Assembly: GCA_000621405.1 (NCBI GenBank)
Contig: JHYK01000010.1
Coordinates: forward strand, 62,001 to 126,000
Length of the DNA: 64,000 nt
Source of the DNA: Lachnospiraceae bacterium AC3007
GTDB taxonomy: Bacteria; Bacillota; Clostridia; Lachnospirales; Lachnospiraceae
Direction: 5' to 3'
The translations under genes were made by a program, and so were the position numbers. Below the pieces are notes generated by a model. It did not search any database, was not told the DNA's origin, and worked only from the letters and a program-made list of their open reading frames with translations. How positions within the stretch are numbered: the first letter of the stretch is position 1; each line of letters begins with the position of its first letter. Shown piece by piece: positions 10,046-19,015 of the stretch.

Positions 10046-11863
10046 TTAAGGCTTGTATTTGCCCTTCTGGGCTACTGCGATATATGTCCTGCCGGTATTC
10101 AGTTCGATCTCTTTTCCGTCATCGTCATAATACTTTGTGGGAGTATAGTCATCTGTCTTCTTCCAGTGGATATGTATCCGCTTTCCTTTTGTGAAGAAGT
10201 ATCCGTCCTCGGTCGAATCTATCATCTTAAAATCAAGATAGCCCTTTTCGTCCTTTGTCTCCCATTTTGTATTCTGTATTATGACATTCTCAAAGGAAAT
10301 CTGCTCATGCGTTACGGCATCCTTCTGGGGGCCGCCGTGGATGTTCTTGTAGTACTTTCCTTCGGACTTGTCATAGGTGAGTTTTGATTTGCTGTATGGG
10401 AAAACGGAAGCAAGATCAATAGTCTCGGCATCTTCTGCATCCTTATACTGCGACAGATCGTTCACCTTTGATGCAAACTTAAAATGCGTGGGGTTGTAAT
10501 AGCCCTGACGGAGGTTCAGCGAATACCCCTGCTGGGTCGCTGCTTTCTTTATCCCGGATGCCGAGATATATGCATTGTGAGGGGCGGCCCTGTCGCTGCT
10601 CCTGAAGAAGAAGCCGGCGCCGGGAGCATTGCCACCGACTCCGTATTCATATGTCCCGGAGAGATTGTTCACATCCGGACCGTTGATGACTCCGTTCATG
10701 TAGGTGACTCCGCCGAAGTGTATCAGTATCGGATCCCACTCCTTTGCGGCATAGATGTAGTAGAGCCTGCAGCTCCTGATATTGCCGATGCGCTCAAGAT
10801 CCTGCCAGTCGGGGATTATCGCCATCTGTCTTGATATGCTCCCTTCCTCCATGATCTCATAGAGCACTTCCGCTCTGCCTATCCCGAAGGAAGGCTGAGC
10901 TCCCTTGTCGGTGGGCATCATTATCGCTATGGGTCTTTGATTTGCAAGATCGCTGTCCACGGGCTCATTGGTGTAGACGCTTTTCTTTGCCGTAGTCTTA
11001 TAGGTGCCGGTCACGGTCTTCGTCGAGGCCTCATCATTATCCGCATCCTGACTGCCGCCCGTAACATGAGCCGATCCCTCGGCTGAGTCGGATATATTGT
11101 AGTGTCCGAGATATCTTCCGAAATAATTCGCATATGAATAGCTGTACTGTCCGACAGGCTTTTCGGCGTCGGAACCGAGCGACTTGTAGGCTGCAGATTC
11201 CAGAGCATTTGCCATCACTTCGGCATCGACTTCCTTCTTGTACTCCCTGACGTTGAAGGTCTCATTGCCCTGACGTCCCTCGTAGATCCCGGTCTCAACG
11301 AAGTGTCTGAGGAGACCGGCAGGGTCGTCGCCTATTGATTTCTTAAGGCCCGGATTGTGTTCCAGATAATAAGAGGCGTCAAATACCTTTGAATAATCCC
11401 TTCCGTTGTATGTCTTTGCAGTCACTTTGGGTTCGGGACGGTTCAGGATATAGGGATTGTTGAGGCAGTCAGACATCACGTTGTAGAAGGCGTCGGGCTG
11501 CCCGTTTTTCTTTCCGAGATATTCTTTGCAGTAAGCGGAGAGCTCATTGTAATCCATGGTATAGCCGTTATCCAGGAGCATCTCGAGATTACGGTAGCAG
11601 TTTTTGGCCATGTCTATCGTGATCTTTGTAGAGCCGAGATCGCTCTGATCGGCAAATGTCCAGTATGTATTTTCAACCTCCGTAAGATATGCCGGAGACC
11701 ACGCCTTCTCATCTGAAGTCTTAAGCTTATCCTGCATCACTTCGGGCGTCGTGAAATACATGTTCCTAGGAACCCTTCCGGCGGCATATGCCTGATCCGG
11801 AACGGATACTCCCGTGAATACGACGGCTGCTGCAGTTATTAATGCGATGATACTTTTTCTCAT
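10046..11863 (-). CDS. secreted DUF3048 (YerB-like) protein
   Basis: 605 residues. A clear signal peptide (residues 1-27, ending AYA before AGR) and no lipobox cysteine indicate export and release rather than lipidation, unlike B. subtilis YerB, which is a lipoprotein. The YerB/DUF3048 core begins near residue 305 with RPIAIMMPTDKG, followed by GRAEVLYEIMEEG and conserved stretches such as VNNLSGTYEYG. The N-terminal 280 residues contain an FDASYYLEHNPGL segment seen in some clostridial surface proteins. Function of the family is unknown. The ribosome site GGAGAG lies 7 nt before ATG. No convincing promoter is visible in the 260-nt gap upstream, which it shares with the divergent ylxM-ffh operon. 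Confidence 0.8.
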   Translation of the reverse strand: MRKSIIALITAAAVVFTGVSVPDQAYAAGRVPRNMYFTTPEVMQDKLKTSDEKAWSPAYLTEVENTYWTFADQSDLGSTKITIDMAKNCYRNLEMLLDNGYTMDYNELSAYCKEYLGKKNGQPDAFYNVMSDCLNNPYILNRPEPKVTAKTYNGRDYSKVFDASYYLEHNPGLKKSIGDDPAGLLRHFVETGIYEGRQGNETFNVREYKKEVDAEVMANALESAAYKSLGSDAEKPVGQYSYSYANYFGRYLGHYNISDSAEGSAHVTGGSQDADNDEASTKTVTGTYKTTAKKSVYTNEPVDSDLANQRPIAIMMPTDKGAQPSFGIGRAEVLYEIMEEGSISRQMAIIPDWQDLERIGNIRSCRLYYIYAAKEWDPILIHFGGVTYMNGVINGPDVNNLSGTYEYGVGGNAPGAGFFFRSSDRAAPHNAYISASGIKKAATQQGYSLNLRQGYYNPTHFKFASKVNDLSQYKDAEDAETIDLASVFPYSKSKLTYDKSEGKYYKNIHGGPQKDAVTHEQISFENVIIQNTKWETKDEKGYLDFKMIDSTEDGYFFTKGKRIHIHWKKTDDYTPTKYYDDDGKEIELNTGRTYIAVAQKGKYKP

Positions 11864-12060
11864 AATGACTCTCCGGGTATTTCAACTTGCGATATCTGCG
11901 GCAGAGCGAGACCGTGATAAAACCTGTCTCCAAAGCCGCATCTAGTAATATACATCTTTTTCTGTATTAAGACCACCCTGCCTGTGCATTGGCACACAAC
12001 AGGCTGGCGCATGACAGGCCCACGCATAACAATCTTACACATAGCAAGCCGGCGCGTCCA

Positions 12061-12089
12061 GCGCTGTCAAGAAAAAAACTTGACAGCGC
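12061..12089. repeat. perfect 11-bp inverted repeat overlapping the ylxM-ffh -35 box
   Basis: GCGCTGTCAAG (12061-12071) and CTTGACAGCGC (12079-12089) are separated by seven A residues. The right arm contains the TTGACA -35 hexamer. It looks like an operator, or possibly a hairpin for transcripts entering from the left. Confidence 0.7.
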
Positions 12090-12108
12090 ATCCCGCCTCT
12101 GATAATAT
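12080..12108 (+). promoter_or_regulatory. strong sigma-A promoter of ylxM-ffh
   Basis: TTGACA (12080-12085), a 17-nt spacer, TAATAT (12103-12108). The inferred transcript start is only about 12 nt before ATG 12128, giving a very short leader. Confidence 0.85.
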
Positions 12109-12127
12109 ATGTCTCCGGTGCGTCATC

Positions 12128-12457
12128 ATGGAGAGGCTTATTGAGAGAGGACTGCTCTTTGACCACTACGGCGGTCTTTTGAGCGAGAAGAATAAAAGAA
12201 TATACGAAGCCTGCGCAGTGGACGATATGTCTCTTGCTGAGATAGCGGAGGAGGTCGGCATATCAAGACAGGCCGTATCCGAGACCTTAAGACGTATCGA
12301 TGAGAAGCTTAAAGGCTACGAGAAAGAGCTCGGACTCATAAGTAAGAGCAGACGGCTGGAAGAATGCGTCGAAGAGCTCAGATCGGTCATTGAAGACAAG
12401 ACACCGGACAGAGAAGCGCTTAAGTCCATAGCCGACAGGATTGAAGAGGTCATATAA
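12128..12457 (+). CDS. ylxM: YlxM-type putative DNA-binding protein
   Basis: 109 residues. An N-terminal helix-turn-helix of the sigma-70 region 4 type is visible (MSLAEIAEEVGISRQAVSET), as in the YlxM/UPF0122 family that is almost always encoded directly before ffh in Firmicutes and may regulate or assist the SRP pathway. ATG 12128 is chosen because it matches the usual family N-terminus and follows the promoter; longer upstream frames would begin before the -10 box. The ribosome site is weak (CCGGTG). The stop codon abuts the ffh start with no gap, indicating translational coupling. Confidence 0.88.
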   Translation: MERLIERGLLFDHYGGLLSEKNKRIYEACAVDDMSLAEIAEEVGISRQAVSETLRRIDEKLKGYEKELGLISKSRRLEECVEELRSVIEDKTPDREALKSIADRIEEVI

Positions 12458-13813
12458 GTGGCATTTGAGAGTCTTTCGGACAAACTGCAGAACGTATTCA
12501 AGAAGCTTAAGAGCAAGGGCACACTCAGCGAAGAAGACGTAAAAGCCGCGATGAAGGAAGTCAGGATGGCTCTTCTTGAGGCTGACGTTAATTTCAAGGT
12601 TGTCCGTCAGTTCACGAAGTCTGTCGAAGAGAAGGCTGTCGGATCGGACATAATGAACGGTCTGAATCCTGCCCAGCAGGTAATAAAGCTCGTTAACGAG
12701 GAGATGACATCCCTCATGGGCAATGAGGCTGCCGCTCTGACATTCGCCAATGCGCCCGACCCTACTGTCATCATGATGGCGGGACTTAACGGTGCAGGTA
12801 AGACGACGACCTGCGGCAAGCTTGCTCTGCATCTTAAGAACAGGAGCAAAAAGACCATGCTCGCGGCTCTTGACGTATACCGTCCTGCGGCGATAGAGCA
12901 GTTGAAGGTCAACGGCGAAAAGGTAGATGCTCCGGTATTTGAGATGGGGACAGACAGGAGCCCTGTGGATATAGCGCTTGCCGCGTTTGATGAAGCAAAG
13001 AAAGAGCATTTCGATGTAGTCATCCTGGATACGGCGGGAAGACAGCAGATAGATGAAGGACTGATGCAGGAGCTTACCGATATCAAGGCGAAGCTCCATG
13101 TGGACGATACGATCCTCGTGGTGGATGCCGGCACAGGACAGGCTGCCGTGGACGTGGCATCGGGCTTTGATGAAAAGGTCGGCATAGACGGCATCATACT
13201 CACCAAGCTCGACGGAGATACCAGAGGCGGAGCAGCTCTCTCCATCAAGGCTGTGACCGGGAAGCCGGTATTCTTTGCGGCCAGCGGAGAAAAGCCTCAG
13301 GATTTTGATATATTCTATCCCGACAGGATGGCAAGCCGTATACTCGGCATGGGAGATGTCCTGTCCCTTATCGAAAAAGCCGGCGAGGCTGTAGAGGAAG
13401 AGGATGCCAGGAAGGCAGCCGAGAGCCTAAGGAAGGGGAGATTCACATTCAATGATTATCTCGATTCCATGAAGCAGGTCAACAAACTCGGCGGCATGGG
13501 CTCCGTGATATCGATGCTCGGCATGGGAGGCAAAGGACTCCCCGAAGTGGACGAGAGCATGCTGAAGCGCAACGAAGCCATAATAATGAGCATGACGCCT
13601 GCCGAGAGAGACGATCCGAAGCTCCTTAATCCCAAGCGTAAGATGCGCATAGCAAAGGGCTCGGGAGTGGATATCATGTATGTGAACCGTCTGGTCAAGC
13701 AGTTTGAGCAGATGAGCAAGATGATGAAGCAGATGACCGGCGGAGGTAAGAAGAGAGGGCGCTTCGGACAGATGGCCCAGATGAAGAACCTCATGGGCCA
13801 GCTGAAAATATAA
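12458..13813 (+). CDS. ffh: signal recognition particle protein Ffh (SRP54)
   Basis: 451 residues, normal length. Binds 4.5S/SRP RNA and signal sequences of nascent membrane and secreted proteins and targets them to FtsY. The N domain is at about 1-90. The G domain has the P-loop [10 protein letters not shown] (about 109), [17 protein letters not shown] (G3) and [10 protein letters not shown] (G4/closing loop). The Met-rich M domain near the C-terminus ([22 protein letters not shown]) binds RNA and signal peptides. It starts with GTG immediately after the ylxM stop; GAAGAGG at 12443-12449 is the ribosome site. Confidence 0.98.
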   Translation: MAFESLSDKLQNVFKKLKSKGTLSEEDVKAAMKEVRMALLEADVNFKVVRQFTKSVEEKAVGSDIMNGLNPAQQVIKLVNEEMTSLMGNEAAALTFANAPDPTVIMMAGLNGAGKTTTCGKLALHLKNRSKKTMLAALDVYRPAAIEQLKVNGEKVDAPVFEMGTDRSPVDIALAAFDEAKKEHFDVVILDTAGRQQIDEGLMQELTDIKAKLHVDDTILVVDAGTGQAAVDVASGFDEKVGIDGIILTKLDGDTRGGAALSIKAVTGKPVFFAASGEKPQDFDIFYPDRMASRILGMGDVLSLIEKAGEAVEEEDARKAAESLRKGRFTFNDYLDSMKQVNKLGGMGSVISMLGMGGKGLPEVDESMLKRNEAIIMSMTPAERDDPKLLNPKRKMRIAKGSGVDIMYVNRLVKQFEQMSKMMKQMTGGGKKRGRFGQMAQMKNLMGQLKI

Positions 13814-13857
13814 AACACAGTATAGAAATTTTAATTTTCAACGGAGGACAAAAAGAA

Positions 13858-14100
13858 ATGGTTAAGATCAGACTCAAGAGAATCGGCAAGAAGAAGGCAC
13901 CCTTCTACAGGATCATCGTATCCGACCCCAGAAAGACGACTCACAGCACCACACTCGCTGAGATCGGCACATACGATCCCTTAAAGGATCCCGCAGAGAT
14001 CAAGATCGACGAGGAGCAGGCCAAGAAGTGGCTTAATAACGGCGCCCAGCCTACTGACACCGTTGCAGGTCTTTTCAAGAAGGCGGGCATCACAAAGTAA
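13858..14100 (+). CDS. rpsP: 30S ribosomal protein S16
   Basis: 80 residues, standard size. The N-terminal signature [21 protein letters not shown] and the EIGTYDPL segment are typical of S16, an early-binding protein of the small subunit. GGAGGA lies about 10 nt upstream of ATG. It stands between ffh and khpA in the usual Firmicute order. Confidence 0.98.
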   Translation: MVKIRLKRIGKKKAPFYRIIVSDPRKTTHSTTLAEIGTYDPLKDPAEIKIDEEQAKKWLNNGAQPTDTVAGLFKKAGITK

Positions 14101-14137
14101 TACTGCTTTAACCTAAGAATTATGGAGGTGGATTGAC

Positions 14138-14374
14138 ATGAAAGAGCTGGTGGAAGTAATAGCCAGAGCCCTGGTCGATAATCCCGATAAAGTAGTAGTT
14201 ACTGAGGAAGAAAAAGACAGGGAGATCAACGTGACATTAAAGGTCGCGAAAGAAGATATGGGCAAGGTCATAGGCAGATCCGGAAGGATCGCCAAGGCCA
14301 TAAGGTCTGTTGTGAAGGCCGCTGCTACAAAGACCGATAAGCACGTTAACGTGGATATAGCGGATGAGGAATAA
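14138..14374 (+). CDS. khpA: KH-domain RNA-binding protein KhpA (YlqC)
   Basis: 78 residues consisting of one KH domain with the RNA-binding GxxG loop in GKVIGRSGRIAKAIR. In Firmicutes KhpA pairs with KhpB (Jag) and affects cell division and RNA metabolism. GGAGGTG lies 7 nt before ATG. The 3' end overlaps rimM by 11 nt, indicating coupled translation. Confidence 0.95.
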   Translation: MKELVEVIARALVDNPDKVVVTEEEKDREINVTLKVAKEDMGKVIGRSGRIAKAIRSVVKAAATKTDKHVNVDIADEE

Positions 14375-14894
14375 ATTACGACTCCTTTCCGTGGGACAGG
14401 TGACATCGACTCACGGACTCAAGGGTGAGGTCAAGGTCTATCCCACGACCAACGATCCCGAGAAGAGATTCAGGGAGCTTAAAGAGGTCATATTAAAGAC
14501 CCCGAAAGAAGAGATAACAGTACACATCAGATCGGTCAGGTTCAATAAGAACCTGGCCCTTTTGAAATTCGAAGAGATAGACGGCATAGATGCTGCGGAA
14601 AAGTTTAAAGGAGCCTATGTCTGCATAGAGCGCGACAGGGCGCAGAAACTTGGACCCGACGAGTATTACGAGGCAGATCTTCTCGGTATGGAAGTCGTAT
14701 CGGATGAAGGGGAGCAGTTAGGAATCCTGACTCAGGTGCTCCATACAGGCGCCAATGATGTGTACGAAGTGCAGCCTGAAGGTGAAGGCGCAAAGAGCAT
14801 CCTTATCCCTGCGATCAAAGACTGCATCAAAAATGTCGATATCGATGAAGGCATAATGATGATACATGTCATGCCGGGACTGATAGATAAATGA
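14364..14894 (+). CDS. rimM: 16S rRNA processing protein RimM
   Basis: 176 residues. The N-terminal RimM beta-barrel (VGQVTSTHGLKGEVKVYP) and C-terminal PRC-barrel-like domain (EYYEADLLGMEV ... LIPAI ... MPGLID) are complete. It assists maturation of the 30S head around S19/16S rRNA. It lies between khpA and trmD as expected. No separate promoter is seen. Confidence 0.96.
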   Translation: MRNKLRLLSVGQVTSTHGLKGEVKVYPTTNDPEKRFRELKEVILKTPKEEITVHIRSVRFNKNLALLKFEEIDGIDAAEKFKGAYVCIERDRAQKLGPDEYYEADLLGMEVVSDEGEQLGILTQVLHTGANDVYEVQPEGEGAKSILIPAIKDCIKNVDIDEGIMMIHVMPGLIDK

Positions 14895-14950
14895 TAGGGT
14901 GATCGGGTGCGATCACTTGATCCGACTGCTATTACTGACAGAGGGTGAGC

Positions 14951-15697
14951 ATGAGATACGAAGTGCTGACAATTTTTCCGGATATGGTCGAACAGGCCTT
15001 CAGGACCGGAGTCACGGGACGTGCATCCGGGGACGGTATCATAGAACTGGATACCGTGAACATAAGGGAGTACAGCACCAATTCCTACGGCTCCATAGAC
15101 GGCTATACCTATGGCGGCGGAGCGGGGATGCTGATGCAGTGCGAGCCTGTGTATCAGGCCTATGAAGAGGCATTGAAAAGACTGGAGGAGAAAAGGACGG
15201 ATAAGGAAGACGGATCAAAAGACTGTCATCCGGTCCGTGTAATATACATGACTCCCGTTGGCGAAGTCTTCACACAAAAAAAGGCAAAGGAACTGTCAAA
15301 GGAGAGCGAGCTCATATTCCTGTGCGGACATTACGAGGGTATAGATGAGCGCGTCATAGACGAGATAGTGACCGACAGGATATCCATAGGTGATTATGTC
15401 TTAACGGGCGGTGAATTGTCTGCGCTTGTGGTGATGGATGCGGTGGCGCGTCTTATCCCCGGAGTGCTGAAGAATGATGAATCTGCCGAGACCGAATCCT
15501 TCAATACCGGAGGGCTCCTGGAGTATCCTCAGTACACAAGACCCGACGAATGGCACGGCAGAAAGGTGCCCGAGATACTGCTGTCGGGAGACCATGGCAA
15601 GGTCGATAACTACAGGATGCAGGAGATGAGAAGGGTCACAAAGGAGATAAGGCCTGACCTGTACCGGAAGTACATGGAGGATCGCGGGATTTATTAA
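14951..15697 (+). CDS. trmD: tRNA (guanine-37-N1)-methyltransferase TrmD
   Basis: 248 residues. SPOUT-class methyltransferase that methylates G37 of tRNAs with SAM and prevents +1 frameshifting. Seen motifs: YTYGGGAGM, LCGHYEGIDERV, SIGDYVLTGGE (knotted SAM site) and the C-terminal RPDEWHGRKVPEILLSGDH. ATG 14951 is preferred to GTG 14945 because GAGG at 14941-14944 is 6 nt upstream of it. A charged insertion (about residues 78-95, Lys/Glu/Asp-rich) is longer than in many homologues. Confidence 0.97.
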   Translation: MRYEVLTIFPDMVEQAFRTGVTGRASGDGIIELDTVNIREYSTNSYGSIDGYTYGGGAGMLMQCEPVYQAYEEALKRLEEKRTDKEDGSKDCHPVRVIYMTPVGEVFTQKKAKELSKESELIFLCGHYEGIDERVIDEIVTDRISIGDYVLTGGELSALVVMDAVARLIPGVLKNDESAETESFNTGGLLEYPQYTRPDEWHGRKVPEILLSGDHGKVDNYRMQEMRRVTKEIRPDLYRKYMEDRGIY

Positions 15698-15787
15698 ATT
15701 CCGAAACTGCTGAATCCCGGATCTACAGGACCCAGGATCTACAACACCCCGGGATCTGCCGGAATAAAATATGTGTTGAAAATACGC

Positions 15788-15817
15788 TTGATATGATATG
15801 TGTTTTTGTGTTATCAT
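15788..15817 (+). promoter_or_regulatory. putative rplS promoter
   Basis: TTGATA (15788-15793), an 18-nt spacer, TATCAT (15812-15817). The elements sit in an 8-bp inverted repeat, ATATGATA (15791-15798) and TATCATAT (15812-15819). Confidence 0.55.
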
Positions 15818-15823
15818 ATTGCG

Positions 15824-15989
15824 GTTGCGAGATTTTGATGGTCCTCTGCGGGAGCGCGGCATTAGGCGGTAACGGGTCCGCCATCAGGCAATAAGCCACA
15901 TTTTGTAAGCTGCGCATTATATATCCCGGAATGAACGTCGGATACGGCCGGCCAAAGATCGCCGGCTTGGCATACAGGAGGAAAAAAAG
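15824..15989 (+). promoter_or_regulatory. structured 5' leader of rplS (possible L19 autoregulatory leader)
   Basis: The 292-nt gap between trmD and rplS has no ORF. Its promoter-distal part holds short GC-rich pairings: GGCGG (about 15863) with CCGCC (about 15878), and GCCGGC twice around 15950-15967, just before the AGGAGG of rplS. L19 leaders that bind L19 are known in Firmicutes. I cannot fold or align this one, so the match is positional. Confidence 0.4.
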
Positions 15990-16340
15990 ATGAACGCTGA
16001 GATCATTAAAGAGATCGAAGAAGAGCAGAAGAAGCAGGAAGCACCTGAATTCAACGTAGGAGACACCGTTAAGGTGCACAATAAGATCCGCGAGGGTAAC
16101 AGAGAGAGGATCCAGGTGTTTGAGGGAACTGTCCTTAAGAAGCAGGGCGGCGACACAGCAAGGGCTACATTCACCGTAAGGAAGATATCCAACGGCGTAG
16201 GAGTCGAGAAGACCTGGCCCCTTCATTCTCCCAACATCGAGAAGGTGGAGGTAGTAAGACGCGGTAAGGTCAGAAGGAACAAGCTCTTCTACTTAAGGAA
16301 GCTGACCGGCAAGAAAGCCAAGGTCAAAGCGGCAGAATAA
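15990..16340 (+). CDS. rplS: 50S ribosomal protein L19
   Basis: 116 residues. [26 protein letters not shown] and the basic C-terminus ([17 protein letters not shown]) are the L19 signature; L19 sits at the 30S-50S interface. A strong AGGAGG at 15976-15981 lies 8 nt before ATG. It probably has its own promoter as well as read-through from trmD, and is followed by a hairpin. Confidence 0.98.
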   Translation: MNAEIIKEIEEEQKKQEAPEFNVGDTVKVHNKIREGNRERIQVFEGTVLKKQGGDTARATFTVRKISNGVGVEKTWPLHSPNIEKVEVVRRGKVRRNKLFYLRKLTGKKAKVKAAE

Positions 16341-16356
16341 ATCAGTCAGGAAGTTT

Positions 16357-16391
16357 AAGAGAGCTCATGCTGCTTAGCATGGGCTCTCTTT
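16357..16391 (+). terminator. hairpin terminator/attenuator after rplS
   Basis: AAGAGAGC plus TCATGCT pairs with AGCATGG plus GCTCTCTT around a GCTT loop, giving a long stem. Only three T residues follow, so termination may be partial and the downstream signal peptidase operon could receive read-through. Confidence 0.6.
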
Positions 16392-16415
16392 GAATCAGGA
16401 TATCAGGTATGATCC

Positions 16416-17003
16416 ATGTTTGGTAAAAAACCGAAAAACGGACTTGTATTCTATGAAAAAAAGAAGCTTATCACGGCTAAGGCGGTCTATACCTTTTTAT
16501 CCTGGGCCGCAATAGTTGTCGGCGCCGTGCTTTTTGCCTATGTGTCGGTCTTTGCCTTTGGAGTCAGGACCACTGTCATAGGAGATTCGATGGAGCCGAC
16601 TCTTGTCAACGGTCAGGAGATAATGATCAACCGTCTTGTCTATAATATCTTCGAGCCCAAACAGGGAGATGTCGTGGTGTTCAAGCCTAACGGCAACGAG
16701 AATGCCCACACCTATGTCAAAAGAGTCGTCGCGACCCCCGGCGATACTGTACGCATAATGAACGGAATACTGTATGTGAACGGAGATCCGACCGATTATT
16801 ATTCGGACAGCATCACTAACGCCGGTGTTGCAGGACTGGATCTTAAGATGGGCGAGGATGAATTCTTTGTTATGGGAGATAATCCGAATTCGTCGGATGA
16901 CTCCCGTAATGCAAACATAGGCAACGTCAAGATCGATACGATAATAGGCAAGGCCTGGTTCCACATGGGCGGAGGCCGGATGGGAATAGGGAGGATACGC
17001 TGA
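16416..17003 (+). CDS. lepB: signal peptidase I (first copy)
   Basis: 195 residues. Cleaves signal peptides of Sec-exported proteins outside the membrane. One N-terminal TM helix (about 22-47) is followed by the catalytic serine motif GDSMEPTL, the general-base lysine motif YVKRVVATPGD and the conserved GDNPNSSDDSR box. One-helix architecture is typical of Gram-positive SipS types. Ribosome site is weak. Its TGA overlaps the rbgA ATG by one base (TGATG). A second signal peptidase gene lies just beyond rbgA. Confidence 0.95.
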   Translation: MFGKKPKNGLVFYEKKKLITAKAVYTFLSWAAIVVGAVLFAYVSVFAFGVRTTVIGDSMEPTLVNGQEIMINRLVYNIFEPKQGDVVVFKPNGNENAHTYVKRVVATPGDTVRIMNGILYVNGDPTDYYSDSITNAGVAGLDLKMGEDEFFVMGDNPNSSDDSRNANIGNVKIDTIIGKAWFHMGGGRMGIGRIR

Positions 17004-17845
17004 TGGCGACTTACCACTGGTACCCCGGACACATGGCCAAGGCAAGGCGTGCCATGGAAGAGGACATTAAGGTCATAGACGTGATAGTCGAGATCCTGGA
17101 TGCGCGCATCCCGCTTTCTTCCAGAAATCCCGATATCATCTCAATGGGAAGCGGCAAGGAACGCATAATGATCCTGAACAAAGCGGATCTTGCATCCGAG
17201 ACCGTCACCAGGGAATGGGTAAACCACTTCAAAGAAGACGGATATAGGGCCGTGCCGATGAACAGCCGTGATAAAAGATCCTTTTCTTCTGTCATGAAGG
17301 CAATAGATTCTGCTGCCGAAAAGAAGAGAGAAAGGGATCTGAAAAGAGGCATAAAAAACAGACCCGTGCGACTTTTGGTCTGCGGGATCCCGAATGTAGG
17401 CAAATCAACCTTCATCAATTCACTCTGTAAAAGGAATGTAGCAAAGACGGGCAACAAGCCCGGCGTCACCAAGGGCAAGCAGTGGATCTCGGTGCAAAAA
17501 GGAGTCGAACTCATGGATACTCCGGGCATACTCTGGCCCCGCATAGATGATCCCGTATCACAGAAGAATCTTGCTCTCATCGGCTCGATGAACGATGAAG
17601 CGATCAACAGGGACGATCTTTTTCTGGAACTGGCTTTTGTGCTGAAGGAGAAAGCCTTTCCCGTGATGCACGAAAAATACGGGATAGAGCAGACAGATGA
17701 TGCCGCCATGATGCTTGAGAAGACAGCGGAGAAGCTCTCAATGAAAAAGGCAGGGGGCGCGTACGACACCGACAGGGCATTAGAGCATTTATTTACAGCA
17801 TACAGAGGCGGAGACCTCGGAAGGATAAGCCTTGAAGAACCGTAA
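17003..17845 (+). CDS. rbgA: ribosome biogenesis GTPase RbgA (YlqF)
   Basis: 280 residues. Circularly permuted GTPase: G4 (NKAD, about 54) precedes G1 (GIPNVGKST) and G3 (DTPG), as in the YlqF/MTG1 family. The N-terminal WYPGHMAKA motif is diagnostic. In B. subtilis it is needed for late 50S assembly (L16 incorporation). Gene order signal peptidase-rbgA-rnhB is conserved in Firmicutes. It overlaps the next signal peptidase gene by 14 nt. Confidence 0.97.
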   Translation: MATYHWYPGHMAKARRAMEEDIKVIDVIVEILDARIPLSSRNPDIISMGSGKERIMILNKADLASETVTREWVNHFKEDGYRAVPMNSRDKRSFSSVMKAIDSAAEKKRERDLKRGIKNRPVRLLVCGIPNVGKSTFINSLCKRNVAKTGNKPGVTKGKQWISVQKGVELMDTPGILWPRIDDPVSQKNLALIGSMNDEAINRDDLFLELAFVLKEKAFPVMHEKYGIEQTDDAAMMLEKTAEKLSMKKAGGAYDTDRALEHLFTAYRGGDLGRISLEEP

Positions 17846-18365
17846 GAAAAAGAAAGAAAACGGAGCATTGAGCTTCAGTCTGTATATCCTTGTAGTCATC
17901 CTTCTGGCGATCGCCTTAAGGACTTTTGTAGTGGAGCGCGTGGTCGTCGTCGGTGAGTCGATGGAGCCCACTCTTGATAACGGAGATAACATCCTTATCG
18001 AGAAGATCTCGAAGATCAAAAGATATGACATAGTGGTATTCCCTGCGGAGGGAGTGCTCCTTATCAAGCGTGTATACGGCCTTCCCGGAGAAAATATACG
18101 CATAGACGGGACCGGGCTCATATACATTAATGACAAGGTGATAGATGACAGATACGCCTACGAGATAACCCACGATCCCGGTATAGCGGGAGGTGGCGGC
18201 ATCACACTCGGACCGGACGAATATTTTGTAATGGGAGATAACCGCAATAATTCATCCGACAGCAGGGTGGCCTCGATCGGCAGTGTGCCAGAGAAGAACA
18301 TAAGAGGCAAGGCGCTGCTCCGCCTTACGCCGCTTGACGGATTCGGAAAGGTGGACAAAAGATGA
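17832..18365 (+). CDS. lepB: signal peptidase I (second copy)
   Basis: 177 residues. Motifs: VGESMEPTL (Ser nucleophile; Glu replaces the usual Asp before it), LLIKRVYGLPGE (Lys base) and GDNRNNSSDSR. One N-terminal TM helix follows a basic cytoplasmic stretch. TTG 17832 is the only reasonable start: GGAAGGA at 17819-17825 is 6 nt upstream and no ATG occurs before the catalytic motif. It overlaps rbgA by 14 nt and rnhB by 4 nt, so the three genes are one translational unit. Confidence 0.94.
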   Translation: MKNRKKKKENGALSFSLYILVVILLAIALRTFVVERVVVVGESMEPTLDNGDNILIEKISKIKRYDIVVFPAEGVLLIKRVYGLPGENIRIDGTGLIYINDKVIDDRYAYEITHDPGIAGGGGITLGPDEYFVMGDNRNNSSDSRVASIGSVPEKNIRGKALLRLTPLDGFGKVDKR

Positions 18366-19015
18366 CGAAGGAAGAAAAGGCCGCGCGTCAGGCTGAGAAG
18401 CTGAGGCTTGAAAGAGAACGTCTTCAGGGGATGATGACATATGAAAAGAAGTACGGATCCTGCCGTTATATCTGCGGCGTGGATGAGGTCGGCCGCGGGC
18501 CTTTTGCAGGTCCCGTCATGGCAGGCGCCGTGATCCTTCCGAAGGACTGTGAGATCCTCTATCTCAATGATTCCAAAAAGCTCTCGAAGAAGAAAAGAGA
18601 GGCTCTATATGAGGAGATAAAAGAAAAAGCAATATCCTGGGCCGTCGCCCGCGTGGAGAATGATGTCATAGATGAGATCAATATCCTTCAGGCCACATTA
18701 AAAGCAATGAGAAAAGCTATTTCCCAATTGGACCCAAAACCCGATATAATACTTGTGGATGCAGTTAACATTCCGGATATCGATATACCTCAGGAGGGGA
18801 TCGTGAAGGGAGACGCCAAGTCAGTCTCCATAGCGGCGGCCTCAATACTTGCAAAGGTCACGAGAGACCGGGTCATGGAGGAATACGCGAAGGAGTATCC
18901 GGGATACGGTTTTGAAAAGAATATGGGGTACGGCACTGCGGAGCACAGAGAAGCGCTGAAGGAGCACGGGCCTACTCCGATACACAGAATGAGCTTTATC
19001 CATAATTACGTATGA
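18362..19015 (+). CDS. rnhB: ribonuclease HII
   Basis: 217 residues. Removes ribonucleotides from RNA:DNA hybrids. The catalytic DEVGRG motif is at about residues 41-46 with further acidic residues in LVDAVN; KGDAKSVSIAAASI and YGTAEHREAL are conserved family blocks. An N-terminal 35-residue charged helix precedes the core. It overlaps its neighbours on both sides by ATGA. Confidence 0.97.
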   Translation: MTKEEKAARQAEKLRLERERLQGMMTYEKKYGSCRYICGVDEVGRGPFAGPVMAGAVILPKDCEILYLNDSKKLSKKKREALYEEIKEKAISWAVARVENDVIDEINILQATLKAMRKAISQLDPKPDIILVDAVNIPDIDIPQEGIVKGDAKSVSIAAASILAKVTRDRVMEEYAKEYPGYGFEKNMGYGTAEHREALKEHGPTPIHRMSFIHNYV

